Assembly (NCBI RefSeq): GCF_015999245.1 | Contig: NZ_JAEAMR010000016.1 | Coordinates: 107,237 to 171,236 of the forward strand | Source of the DNA: Streptomyces sp. AV19 | GTDB taxonomy: Bacteria; Actinomycetota; Actinomycetes; Streptomycetales; Streptomycetaceae | DNA: 64,000 bases | Direction of reading: 5' to 3' | Part shown: in pieces, positions 26,048 to 34,230 of the stretch | How the letters are laid out: the number at the start of each line of letters is the position of its first letter | Numbering within the stretch: position 1 is the stretch's first letter | The notes under the pieces: generated by a model | The model's database searches: none | Told to the model about the DNA's origin: nothing | The model's input: only the letters and a program-made list of their open reading frames with translations | Position numbers and translations under genes: made by a program

Positions 26048-26284
26048 TCAGTGGGCGAGCTTGGAGTCGATCAGCTTGGCGGTGGCGTCGAGGGTGAGGT
26101 CCTCCTGGAGCTCGTTGTCCTCGATGGTGACGCCGAGTTCGCGCTCGATGCGCATGCTGATCTCCACCAGGGTCAGCGAGTCGACGTCCAGTTGCGCGAA
26201 GGTGGCCTCCGGGGCGATCACGTCGGCCGGGGAGTGGTGCAACGTTCCGACGATGGTGACCAGTTGGTCGTACGTGGTGCTCAT
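26048..26284 (-). CDS. Second acyl carrier protein of the cluster
   Basis: A 78-residue acidic carrier protein with attachment site FAQLDVDSLTLVEISM, Ser36. It is coupled by a four-base ATGA overlap to the KAS III gene upstream and lies 29 bases before the oxidase gene. Its sequence is closer to fatty-acid/polyketide ACPs than to the ScoB-like protein. It probably works with the KAS III, carrying malonyl or the condensed acyl chain, rather than with the ligase. Confidence 0.9.
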   Translation of the reverse strand: MSTTYDQLVTIVGTLHHSPADVIAPEATFAQLDVDSLTLVEISMRIERELGVTIEDNELQEDLTLDATAKLIDSKLAH

Positions 26285-27378
26285 GGCGCGAGTTCCCCTC
26301 CTTGGTCGTACGGCCGGTCCGGCCGGTGCAGGGCCGGCCATGTCAGCAGGCAGGAGCCCCAGGTGAGGCCCCCGCCGAAGGCGGTGAGCAGGACGCGGTC
26401 GCCGGGCCGGACGACGCCCCGGGCGGCCGCGTCGGACAGGGCGAGCGGGATGGACGCGGCGCCGGTGTTGCCCACCGATTCGACGTTGGACACGCAGCGG
26501 TCCTCGGGGAGCCCGAGTTCCTCGGTGACCGCGCGCAGGATCCGGAGGTTGGCCTGGTGGGGGACGAAGTGGTCGACGTCCTCGGCCTTCCGGTCGGCGA
26601 GGGCCAGCGTGGCCCGCGCGGAGGCCGCCATCCGCGTGACCGCGTGCCGGAAGACCTCCTTGCCCCGCATGGCGAAGTGCCGGTCCTCGCGGCTCACTTC
26701 CTCCCCGGTGCGGGCGGGCCACCGGGAACCGCCCGCGGCCACCGTGATCATTTCCTCGCCGGTGCCGTCGCTGCCGAGGTCGAAGTGGCCGACGGCGCCC
26801 GGCTCGTCGGGTCTGCCGGCGCGCAGCACCACGGCGCCGGCGCCGTCCCCGAAGATGATCGCGTTGGCCCGGTCGTCCGGGTCGACGATCGCGGAGTAGG
26901 CGTCCGCGCCGATCAGCAGGACGCGCTCGGCCACGCCCGCCGCGATCAGCCCGGCGGCCGAGGCCAGCCCGTACACGAATCCGGTGCACACCGCGCTGAC
27001 GTCGAACGCGGCCGCCCCGGTGAGGCCCAGCCGGGAGGCGACGACCGGGGCGGTGGCCGGGCACGGCCGGTCCGGGGTCGTGGTGGCGACCACGACGGCG
27101 TCCACGGCGTCCGTGCCGGCCGAGCGCAGGGCCCGCCGGCCCGCCTCCACGGCCAGGTCGGACGTGGCCTGGCCGGGCTCGACGACGTGCCGCCGGCCGA
27201 TCCCGGTACGGGTGCGGATCCAGGCGTCGCTGGTGTCGAGCCGCCGGGACAGTTCCTCGTTGGTCACCACGCGCGGCGGGACCCATCCGGCCAGCCCGCA
27301 CAGCACGGCGGACCGGTCCTGCGGGGTGCGGATCGGGGGGTCACAGGGTGCGGACGGGCCGGGGGGCATGCTGGACAC
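26281..27378 (-). CDS. Beta-ketoacyl-ACP synthase III (FabH-like)
   Basis: A 365-residue KAS III with the full catalytic triad: Cys131 in SAVCTGFVYG, His273 in VPHQANLRIL and Asn303 in VGNTGAAS. It condenses an acyl-CoA starter with malonyl-ACP. The GTG start has GAGGAGA about 8 bases upstream and adds a Pro-rich leader of about 20 residues before the conserved core. Being locked to a dedicated carrier protein inside the isonitrile operon, it may supply or shape the acyl chain, for example a branched or short 3-ketoacyl chain. This gene is not part of the five-gene core. Confidence 0.92.
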   Translation of the reverse strand: MSSMPPGPSAPCDPPIRTPQDRSAVLCGLAGWVPPRVVTNEELSRRLDTSDAWIRTRTGIGRRHVVEPGQATSDLAVEAGRRALRSAGTDAVDAVVVATTTPDRPCPATAPVVASRLGLTGAAAFDVSAVCTGFVYGLASAAGLIAAGVAERVLLIGADAYSAIVDPDDRANAIIFGDGAGAVVLRAGRPDEPGAVGHFDLGSDGTGEEMITVAAGGSRWPARTGEEVSREDRHFAMRGKEVFRHAVTRMAASARATLALADRKAEDVDHFVPHQANLRILRAVTEELGLPEDRCVSNVESVGNTGAASIPLALSDAAARGVVRPGDRVLLTAFGGGLTWGSCLLTWPALHRPDRPYDQGGELAP

Positions 27379-27440
27379 GACGGTGTCTCCTCGAAGTCAC
27401 ACGCTCTGGTTTACGGAAGCCGGAGGCGAAGGGGCCCGCT

Positions 27441-28844
27441 CTACCGGCCGGGACGCCCGCGGAAGGCCAGGACCGCGACGGCCGCGAGGCCGATGCCCGC
27501 CGCGATCACGTAGACGGCGGCGCGCACCCCGTCCAGCAGTCGGCCGTCGGAGAGGCCGCGGTCGCCCACGTCCCCCACGGCGATCAGGACCGCCAGCCCG
27601 ACGGCGCCGCCCACCTGCAGCGTGGTGGACGCCATCCCGGAGGCCACGCCCTGGTCGCCCGGCTCGATCCCGGCCGAGGCCGTGATCCACAGGCCGGTCC
27701 AGGCGGCCCCCTGGCCGAGGCTCAGGAGCACGATGCCGGGCAGCAGGCGGACGTAGGACCCGTGGTCGTCGAAGGCCATGGCGATCAGCAGCGCGCCGAG
27801 CGCCCCGGAGACCAGGCCGCCGACGAGCATGGTGCGCACCCCGAGGGCGGCCACGGCTCTCTCCCCCGCCTGCGTCCCGGCGGCGACGACCACCGCGGGC
27901 ACCAGGAAGGCGAGACCGGTGCCGATCGCGCTGTAGCCGCGCACCGTCTGGAAGTAGAGGGTCAGGAAGTACGGGACCGAGGCGAACGTCGCGTTGTACA
28001 GCGCGGTCATCGCCATCGCGCCGAGCAGCCCGCGGTGGGCGTACAGCCGGGTCGGCGTGAGCGGGTCACGGGTGCGCGCCTCGACGACGGCGAAGAGCGC
28101 CAGCAGGAGGACGGACAGGAGGGTGCTGACCAGGATCGTGCGGCTCCCCCAGCCGGCCTCGGGGCCGTGGACGAGGACGAAGACCAGCAGGGTGATGCCG
28201 CAGGTGGCGCTCAGCGCGCCGAGGAGGTCGAAGTCGCGGCGCCGGGACAGGGGTCCGTCCGGTGGGAAGAGGAGCCATCCGGCCAGCGCCAGGCCGCCCG
28301 CGAGCGGGACGTTGACGACGAAGACGGACGGCCAGCCGAAGGCGTCCACCAGGACGCCGCCCAGGAGCGAGCCGAAGCACAGCCCGCCCGCGCCGGCGGC
28401 GCCCCAGACCGACAGGGCCCGGTTACGGCTGGGGCCCTCGTCGTAGAGGGTGTTGATCAGGGAGAGGGTGGCGGGGAAGAGCAGGGCTCCGCCGATGCCC
28501 TGGACCGCGCGGACCGCCACCAGGACGCCCGCCGATCCGGAGAACCCGCCGACCAGGGACGAGACGGCGTACAGCAGTGAGGCGACGACGAAGACCCGGC
28601 GCCGGCCGAGCAGATCGGTCGCCCGTCCGCCCAGCAGCAGGAACCCTCCGGTGGCCACCACGTAGGCGCTGACCACCCATTGCAGGTCCTGGCCGGAGAA
28701 GCCCAGCCCCGAGCCGATGCTCGGGAGGGCGACGTAGACGATGTTGAAGTCGAGCGAGATGACCAGCTGCGCGGTGGCCAGGACCAACAGGACCAGTCCG
28801 AGTCGTGAACGCGCCGGTGCGCTCGACGACTTCAATGCAGGCAT
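27441..28844 (-). CDS. MFS drug/metabolite exporter (DHA2, 14-TM type)
   Basis: A 467-residue proton-coupled efflux protein. DHA2 hallmarks: SLDFNIVYVALPSI in helix 1, LLGGRATDLLGRRRVF (motif A) after helix 2, and AVRAVQGIGGALLFPATLSL (motif C-like region). About 14 hydrophobic helices can be counted. ATG at 28844 is preferred (GGGGGA about 10 bases upstream); an in-frame GTG at 28868 is possible. As the first gene of the block it is the likely exporter or self-resistance function for the isonitrile product. Confidence 0.88.
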   Translation of the reverse strand: MPALKSSSAPARSRLGLVLLVLATAQLVISLDFNIVYVALPSIGSGLGFSGQDLQWVVSAYVVATGGFLLLGGRATDLLGRRRVFVVASLLYAVSSLVGGFSGSAGVLVAVRAVQGIGGALLFPATLSLINTLYDEGPSRNRALSVWGAAGAGGLCFGSLLGGVLVDAFGWPSVFVVNVPLAGGLALAGWLLFPPDGPLSRRRDFDLLGALSATCGITLLVFVLVHGPEAGWGSRTILVSTLLSVLLLALFAVVEARTRDPLTPTRLYAHRGLLGAMAMTALYNATFASVPYFLTLYFQTVRGYSAIGTGLAFLVPAVVVAAGTQAGERAVAALGVRTMLVGGLVSGALGALLIAMAFDDHGSYVRLLPGIVLLSLGQGAAWTGLWITASAGIEPGDQGVASGMASTTLQVGGAVGLAVLIAVGDVGDRGLSDGRLLDGVRAAVYVIAAGIGLAAVAVLAFRGRPGR

Positions 28845-28861
28845 ATTCAGGAAATCCCCCT

Positions 28862-28895
28862 GATCCACTGAATCGGCGCGTAGTGGATCTCCACT
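28862..28895. promoter_or_regulatory. Overlapping dyads upstream of the isonitrile cluster
   Basis: GATCCACT (28862-28869) and AGTGGATC (28882-28889) form a perfect 8-base inverted repeat with a 12-base spacer. The second arm also belongs to the tight dyad AGTGGA-TC-TCCACT (28882-28895). Lying just before the first gene of the minus-strand block, they are candidate operators for a dimeric regulator controlling the whole cluster; no cluster-specific regulator gene is adjacent. Confidence 0.6.
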
Positions 28896-29779
28896 TCACG
28901 TGCACCACAGGAGCGGGTGATCGCGGTGGCAGCCCCTCTGCACCCGCGCCGTGCATCGAACAAGCCCCCGCCCCCACGAGTCACTCGCAGGAAGGACGGC
29001 TCGAACTGGATTGTGACTCACGTAGCGATCTTCGACCAGTCTCCGCACCGGATTTCGGACTGTCCCCGGGAGCCGTTGCCAAATGCCGGACCCGCGCAGC
29101 AACATGGCGTGAATCGAGCGTACGGAATGTGAGGTTCCAACGGTCCGGGGCAACTCAGGCCCAGGCTGCGGCGGTTTTCCTGCTGCGGGCCGAGTCGGAA
29201 CCGGCGCTCGCGGAGCTGCCGCCGGACGACTTCCCTCTAGCGGAGGGATCACCTCAGCAGTCAACTTCAGGCCATGCATGGAAAGTTGCGCGAAGAAGGA
29301 TGGCCGATTCAAGCGCCCGGCCGGACAGAGGTGGCAACTACCGGCCACGGAAGGACGCGCAGGGGCTCCCCACAGGCGGGTTCGGCATGAACGGAAGGGC
29401 CCCGGCCTCCCGACAAGTGCCAACTGAGCAGCCTTGACGCCCTGTTGACAACATCGACCCGCTCCCCTTCGCAGCACCCCGATCTCTCGGCTTCACCCTG
29501 CCGTCCCCCTGGCCGACCGGGATCCCGGAAGCACGGAAGGAAACAACTCCCGTGCGTCATTGGCCGGTTGTCAAAGTCCGCCACTCTGAGGAAGGGACCG
29601 CACCGGAGATCCGATGGCAAGCGGACCTCCCGGTCGGGGCGGGCCGAACCGCCCACCCGGCGGACGCACGAGGCCGCCCCACAACGGCGTGCGGACGGAA
29701 CCGGCGGCCAGGACGGCCTCCTCGCCGCGCGGAACCGTGCCCCACGACGTTTCGCCCGGACCCCGCCCGAGCGATCCCG
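28896..29779. other. About 0.9 kb without a supported gene
   Basis: Lower in GC than its surroundings. Open frames on both strands lack recognisable products and ribosome sites. It presumably contains the promoter for the isonitrile block. A TTGACA hexamer at 29445-29450 has no matching -10 at 16-19 bases. No inverted-repeat ends of a mobile element were found. Confidence 0.45.
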
Positions 29780-30355
29780 TCAGACCCGGTGCCGCCGCAT
29801 CCGGCCGTGCTCCTCGGCCGCCCGCCGAAAGCTCCGGGCCACGTGCGCGAAGGAGATGTCCTTCAGCACCTCTGCCGGTACCGACGCATAGTCCTCGCCG
29901 AACTCGGTGCGGAACTCGCCCGCGAAGAGCAGACCCAACCGGTAGTACTCCCTGACGAAGTCCACGTCCGGCAGCCTGAAGTCGTCCGGGACACGCAAGC
30001 CGAGCCGGACCAGCGCATACCTCAGGAAGTCCACCACGCTGGGGATGGTCACGTCACAGATCTCGTCCAGGCTGGGCACGGAGGCGGCAGCGGGAGGCCC
30101 GTTCCGCGTCACGGACCGTGCGGACACGCGGCTGTCGTTCATCAGGACCGCTTGGACGACGGCGGCGCAGTATTCGTCCTCGAACCGGAAGGTGACCGGC
30201 CACTCCCTGTCGATCAGGAGCACATGCAGGAGGTCGTGCTTCAGCACCCTGTCCTTCACTGTCCCGCACGGCAGGAAGTACGCGATGTCGAACACGGGGA
30301 GTGCTCCCATCGACGACGTCAGCACGTCGAGAACGCTCGGGGTCGATTCCGCCAT
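29780..30355 (-). CDS. Conserved-looking cytoplasmic protein of unknown function
   Basis: A 191-residue protein without signal peptide or membrane helix. It has a mixed alpha/beta look with charged helices (LKHDLLHVLLIDREWPV, then RFEDEYCAAVV; FVREYYRLGLLFAGEFRTEF) and ends in a basic tail. Codon use is that of a real gene. I do not recognise the family. It stands alone on the minus strand between the cluster's upstream gap and the VOC gene, with which it is divergent. Confidence 0.6.
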   Translation of the reverse strand: MAESTPSVLDVLTSSMGALPVFDIAYFLPCGTVKDRVLKHDLLHVLLIDREWPVTFRFEDEYCAAVVQAVLMNDSRVSARSVTRNGPPAAASVPSLDEICDVTIPSVVDFLRYALVRLGLRVPDDFRLPDVDFVREYYRLGLLFAGEFRTEFGEDYASVPAEVLKDISFAHVARSFRRAAEEHGRMRRHRV

Positions 30356-30631
30356 GAGGAAAAGGAAAGGTGGAACTCGCCGTAGGGGTCAAGCTCCCAT
30401 TCCGGTGGACCGGCCGGTTCGGCGTGGACGCCGAGACCACGGTGACGGCATCGGTGTCCACCACGTTCCAGTGGGGCCGTGCGGCTTGAGCAGCCCCGGG
30501 CCGCAGCCGACACCGCGGATCGGTCCGGGCGGCGGTGTGCGCCTGTGTCTGCCGTCCTGGTGAGCAAGGGTGGCCTTCACCACCGGTTCCCAGCAGCCAG
30601 CCCCGCCACGTCATCTCGTAAAGTGACGGCC

Positions 30632-31015
30632 ATGGCATGCCGCATCAGCGAACTGGTCATCGACGCCGCGGACCCCGGCCTGCTGGCCGCGTTCTGGAGC
30701 GACGTCCTCGGCTACGTCGAACTCGAGCGGGAGAGCGACGGAAGCATCGCGATCGGCCCGCCCGGCGCCGGTCCCGACAGCCCGCAGCCCATCCTCGTCC
30801 TCAGCCCCACCACCGCCCCCCGGACGGGAAAGCTCCGGCTGCACATCGACGTCAATGCCACCGACCGCGACCAGGACGCCGAGCTGGAACGGCTGCTCGC
30901 CCTCGGCGCGAGGCCCGTCGACATCGGGCAGACCGGCACCGAGAGCTGGCACGTCCTGGCCGACCCCGAGGGCAACGAGTTCTGCCTCCTGCGCACCCGG
31001 CTCAATCCCCTGTGA
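30632..31015 (+). CDS. VOC-family (glyoxalase-like) protein
   Basis: A 127-residue vicinal-oxygen-chelate protein made of two beta-alpha-beta-beta-beta modules: MACRISELVIDAADPGLLAA at the start and SWHVLADPEGNEFCLL at the end, with a metal-type histidine (RLHIDVNA). Substrates in this group range from glyoxals to bleomycin-type drugs and cannot be told from sequence. It is a clear paralogue of the protein at 44176-44556; the last 60 residues are nearly identical. A TAAAGT -10-like hexamer lies 7 bases before the ATG and no ribosome site is seen, so a leaderless mRNA is possible. Confidence 0.85.
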   Translation: MACRISELVIDAADPGLLAAFWSDVLGYVELERESDGSIAIGPPGAGPDSPQPILVLSPTTAPRTGKLRLHIDVNATDRDQDAELERLLALGARPVDIGQTGTESWHVLADPEGNEFCLLRTRLNPL

Positions 31016-31069
31016 CCACGGTGCGGTGCTCCGCGCACGCGCAGAACACCGCACAACATCGACAGCCGC

Positions 31070-31825
31070 CTACGGCTCGACCGTGACCGCCTTCTCGGCG
31101 CGCAGGTCGCTCACGAAGCCGCCCTTGGTCACGCGTATCCAGTAGCCGTGCGCGCGGTCCTCGGGGTCGATGCCGGGGTCGCGCTCCAGCTTGCGGTTCA
31201 TCGAGGTGGCACCGCTCGGGACGTCCCGCTGGAACGTGTAGGGGTGCCAGATGCCGAGCTCGCTGCTGTAGAAGGGCTTGCGCTCCATCAGCATGACCTG
31301 GTCCGGATTGCCCTGCGCGGGCTTCCAGTTGACGCGGACGGTGTCGGCGTCCAGACGGTCGATGGACGTCACCTCCGGCGCCTTCGGGATCGCCGAGGAG
31401 GAGGCGGGCCTGACCGGGCCGCTGTGGATCGTCCGCGGGACGGACGGGTCGTAGCCGTCGGGGTTGTCCAGCTTCCCCGTGACGCGGAGCGTGGCGGGGG
31501 CCTGTTGCCCGCCCGCGCACGCGTCGACCTGGACGACCACCTTCCAGGTGCCGGAGAACCGCACGAAGTCCTCCTTCTGGACCGGCAGTTCGCGGGCGCC
31601 GCCGTCGGCCGCGCTCACGGAGTACACGTACCGGGAGTCGTCCGAGCGGACCACCTGGTAGCTGCACCGGTCGACGGCCGCGGCGCGCGCGTCGATCGCC
31701 GGCCGGAGTGACGGCGCGGCGGTTCCGGCGGCCGGCGGAGCCGCTGTGGCCACGCCCGCGCCCGAGGCGAGGGCCGCGAGACTCAGCGCGGACGTGGCGA
31801 TCGCGGCGACTGTACGAGAGGGCAT
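31070..31825 (-). CDS. Secreted protein with a fibronectin-type-III-like segment
   Basis: A 251-residue exported protein. ATG at 31825 (GGAGG 4 bases upstream) starts a good signal peptide, MPSRTVAAIATSALSLAALA, cleaved near ATA|AP. The mature part contains a calycin/PPC-like beta stretch (SYQVVRSDDSRYVYSVSA) and a segment typical of FN3 domains, APEVTSIDRLDADTVRVNW, ending in a repeated WIRVTKGG strand. No catalytic motif is visible. Probably a cell-surface or matrix-binding protein; family not recognised. Confidence 0.7.
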   Translation of the reverse strand: MPSRTVAAIATSALSLAALASGAGVATAAPPAAGTAAPSLRPAIDARAAAVDRCSYQVVRSDDSRYVYSVSAADGGARELPVQKEDFVRFSGTWKVVVQVDACAGGQQAPATLRVTGKLDNPDGYDPSVPRTIHSGPVRPASSSAIPKAPEVTSIDRLDADTVRVNWKPAQGNPDQVMLMERKPFYSSELGIWHPYTFQRDVPSGATSMNRKLERDPGIDPEDRAHGYWIRVTKGGFVSDLRAEKAVTVEP

Positions 31826-31970
31826 GCATCCTCCGGTGACGTGCTGGGTCAGTGGGTCTCGGGCATACGAGACGCCCCGGACGCTACCGACAACCAAGGG
31901 TCAAGAGGAAGTCAAATACCGGCAAACCAAAGGCTTTGCGTCAATCTCCTTCGCCGAATGTCCCGATCTG

Positions 31971-32612
31971 TTACGGCGCCGCCGCCTCCAGCTCGTCGAC
32001 ACTGCCCGCCATGATCGTCCGCAGGTGCCGGGTGATGTGCTCCGCCGGCCAGTCCCACCAGGCGACGGCCAGCAGGCGGGCGATGTCCTCCTCCGGGTAG
32101 CGGTAGCGGATGGTGCGGGCGGGGTTGCCGCCGACGATGGCGTAGTCGGGGACGTCGTCCACGACGACGGAGCCGGTGGCGACGACCGCCCCGTGGCCGA
32201 TCCGGACCCCGGGCATCACCGTGGTCCCGTATCCCAGCCAGACGTCGTTGCCGACGACGGTGTCGCCCCGCCCCGGCAGTCCGGCGATCAGGTCCATGTG
32301 GTCGGTCCAGGAACCGCCCATGATGGGGAAGGGGAACGTCGAGGGGCCGTCCATGCGGTGGTTGGCGCCGTTCATGATGAAGCGGACGCCGGTGCCCAAG
32401 GCGCAGTACTTCCCGATGACCAGGCGCTCGGGCCCGTAGTGGTAGAGGACGTTGCGGGTCTCGAAGGCCGTCGGGTCGGCGGGGTCGTCGTAGTACGAGA
32501 ACTCCCCGACGTCGATCAGCGGCGAGGTGACCAGGGGCTTGAGCAGCACCACCCGCGGCTGCCCGGGCATCGGATGCAGGACGGTCGGGTCGGCGGGGAC
32601 GTGCGGTGCCAT
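31971..32612 (-). CDS. CatB-type xenobiotic/streptogramin O-acetyltransferase
   Basis: A 213-residue left-handed beta-helix (hexapeptide repeat) acetyltransferase. Features: IDVGEFSYYDDP, LVIGKYCALGTGVRFIMNGANHRMDG with the catalytic-type His, TVVGNDVWLGYGTTVMPGV and the C-terminal WWDWP motif that is near universal in Vat/CatB enzymes. These use acetyl-CoA to acetylate hydroxyls of streptogramin A, chloramphenicol or other small molecules; many are uncharacterised. ATG at 32612 has AGGAGA 8 bases upstream. Resistance is possible but not provable from sequence. Confidence 0.88.
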   Translation of the reverse strand: MAPHVPADPTVLHPMPGQPRVVLLKPLVTSPLIDVGEFSYYDDPADPTAFETRNVLYHYGPERLVIGKYCALGTGVRFIMNGANHRMDGPSTFPFPIMGGSWTDHMDLIAGLPGRGDTVVGNDVWLGYGTTVMPGVRIGHGAVVATGSVVVDDVPDYAIVGGNPARTIRYRYPEEDIARLLAVAWWDWPAEHITRHLRTIMAGSVDELEAAAP

Positions 32613-32748
32613 CGGTGATCTCTCCTGGTTCGGACGGCGGACGGGACCATGATCCATGATCACATCAATCGGTCAGGACGGCGAACGGCTTTCCCCGCAC
32701 ACGCCCCCGCCGCGCGGTGACCGGTCACCGGTCACCGGCCCGCAACGC

Positions 32749-34230
32749 TCACGCCGTGGGGACGAGTTCCCGCAGCCCCCGCATCATCCCCCGCGCCTCG
32801 CCCCGGTCCCTGCCGACGCACACCGCCCCGAACTTCCCGTGCTCCACCAGGGCGCTGAGCATGTGCAGCACGACCCCGGTGCCGCGCGCGGCGTCGTAGC
32901 CCAGCGGTGAACCGGTGACCGCCCCGATCAGGCGGGACGGGAGCAGGCCCGCCCAGCGGGGGTCCGTCAGGGCGTCCGACGCCTCGTAGACCCGCTCCGT
33001 GCCGTCCGCGGCGAACAGCCGGCCGTCCGCCGTGGGCACGGTGCCGAGCAGGCCCGTGACCATGGTGAAGGCGTGTTTGGTGCCGGTCGCGCGGAGGTTG
33101 AGTTCGCAGCCGAGGACGCGGTGGCCGCCGGCGGGGCCGGTCACCAGGAAGTCGACGCCGTAGTCGCCGCCCCGCAGCCCCCGTTCGAGCAGGGCCCGCC
33201 CGACCCGCAGGCCGTGGTCGACGACGGTCGCGCGGTAGGCGGCATCGGCGGGGAAGGTGCAGCCCGCGTAGCTCTGGCCGCCGGCGGTCAGGACCTGGTC
33301 GTGGGTGGAGACGGCCTCCGCCTCCCCCGAGGCGGTGAGGCGGCCCTGGAAGCTGGGGCTGGCGAGCGCCTCGTCCTCGATCCACTCCTCGGCGAGGGCC
33401 CCCGACTCCTCGATCATGTCCGAGAACTCCCGCCAGTTCAGCTTGGCGTCGACGAGTTCCGCGTGCGGCAGTTCGGCGAGGATCCGGCCGACGGACACGT
33501 CGCCGTCGGCCGGGACGACGTCGCGCAGGTCGAGCACGGCGTTGCCGAGGCCGCCCCCGTAGGCGGTGCTGTCGAGCTTGATGACGACCTTGCGGTGACC
33601 TTTCCGGGCCAGTTCGGCCACGGCGCGGGCGAGTTCGCCGGTGCTGCGGCACAGTCCGCTGCCGGCCGGGATCTCGATGCCGGCGCCGGCCAGCAGCTCG
33701 CGCCCGGCGCTCTTGGTGCCCAGGGGAATGGCGGAGGAGGGGAACTGATCACCCGGCACGCCCAGGGAACGGGCGAATTCCTCCAGGGGCGCGGACGGTT
33801 CGAAGTAGCTCAGCCGGACGTCGGAGCCGTCGCGGGCCTGTGCGGCCACGAAGTCCCGGATCTCGGCGCGCAGCCGGGCCGCGTGGGGGTTGCCGGGGTC
33901 GAGGACCTTCCGGCTCAGCCAGCGCGAGGAGGAGTCCTCCAGGCCGAGGACGCGGACGCGCTCGCGTCGCGCGGCGGCGGCGCCCTCGCCCGACAGACCG
34001 AGGGCGCCGCCCTCCTCGCCCAACAGGCCGAGGTAGTACCGCACTTGTTCCTCGACCTCGACCATCGGCGGCGCGGTGACGTAGAGCAGGCGGCCGCCGG
34101 ACCGGCAGACCGTGTGGACGATCGCCGGCCCGGCGAGCCGTTCGGGGAAGCGCGTCGCGCCCGTCAGCCGTTCCAGGAGTTCCGGGCTGCATTCCCGGCT
34201 CTCGACGCACACCACCGCCGGACGGGTCAC
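32749..34230 (-). CDS. ATP-grasp peptide ligase, PGM1-like
   Basis: A 493-residue protein with a preATP-grasp N-terminal domain (to about residue 150) and a C-terminal ATP-grasp ligase. Signals: LSYFEPSAPLEEFARSLGV, IPLGTKSAGRELLAGAGIEI, HRKVVIKLDSTAYGGGLGNA (ATP-binding strand and Gly-rich loop) and GYDVDFLV-like GDYGVDFLVTGP with LGCELNLRATGT (metal ligands Glu/Asn). This matches the pheganomycin PGM1 ligase type, which joins a non-proteinogenic amino acid to a peptide. The GTG start overlaps the methyltransferase stop by four bases, so the two are made together. No precursor peptide was found nearby. Confidence 0.82.
   Translation of the reverse strand: MTRPAVVCVESRECSPELLERLTGATRFPERLAGPAIVHTVCRSGGRLLYVTAPPMVEVEEQVRYYLGLLGEEGGALGLSGEGAAAARRERVRVLGLEDSSSRWLSRKVLDPGNPHAARLRAEIRDFVAAQARDGSDVRLSYFEPSAPLEEFARSLGVPGDQFPSSAIPLGTKSAGRELLAGAGIEIPAGSGLCRSTGELARAVAELARKGHRKVVIKLDSTAYGGGLGNAVLDLRDVVPADGDVSVGRILAELPHAELVDAKLNWREFSDMIEESGALAEEWIEDEALASPSFQGRLTASGEAEAVSTHDQVLTAGGQSYAGCTFPADAAYRATVVDHGLRVGRALLERGLRGGDYGVDFLVTGPAGGHRVLGCELNLRATGTKHAFTMVTGLLGTVPTADGRLFAADGTERVYEASDALTDPRWAGLLPSRLIGAVTGSPLGYDAARGTGVVLHMLSALVEHGKFGAVCVGRDRGEARGMMRGLRELVPTA

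Noticed and set aside
28896..29656. Open frames of 115-210 codons in the gap upstream of the isonitrile cluster
   Set aside because: Composition and codon positions do not fit real genes of this genome, and no start signals are present.
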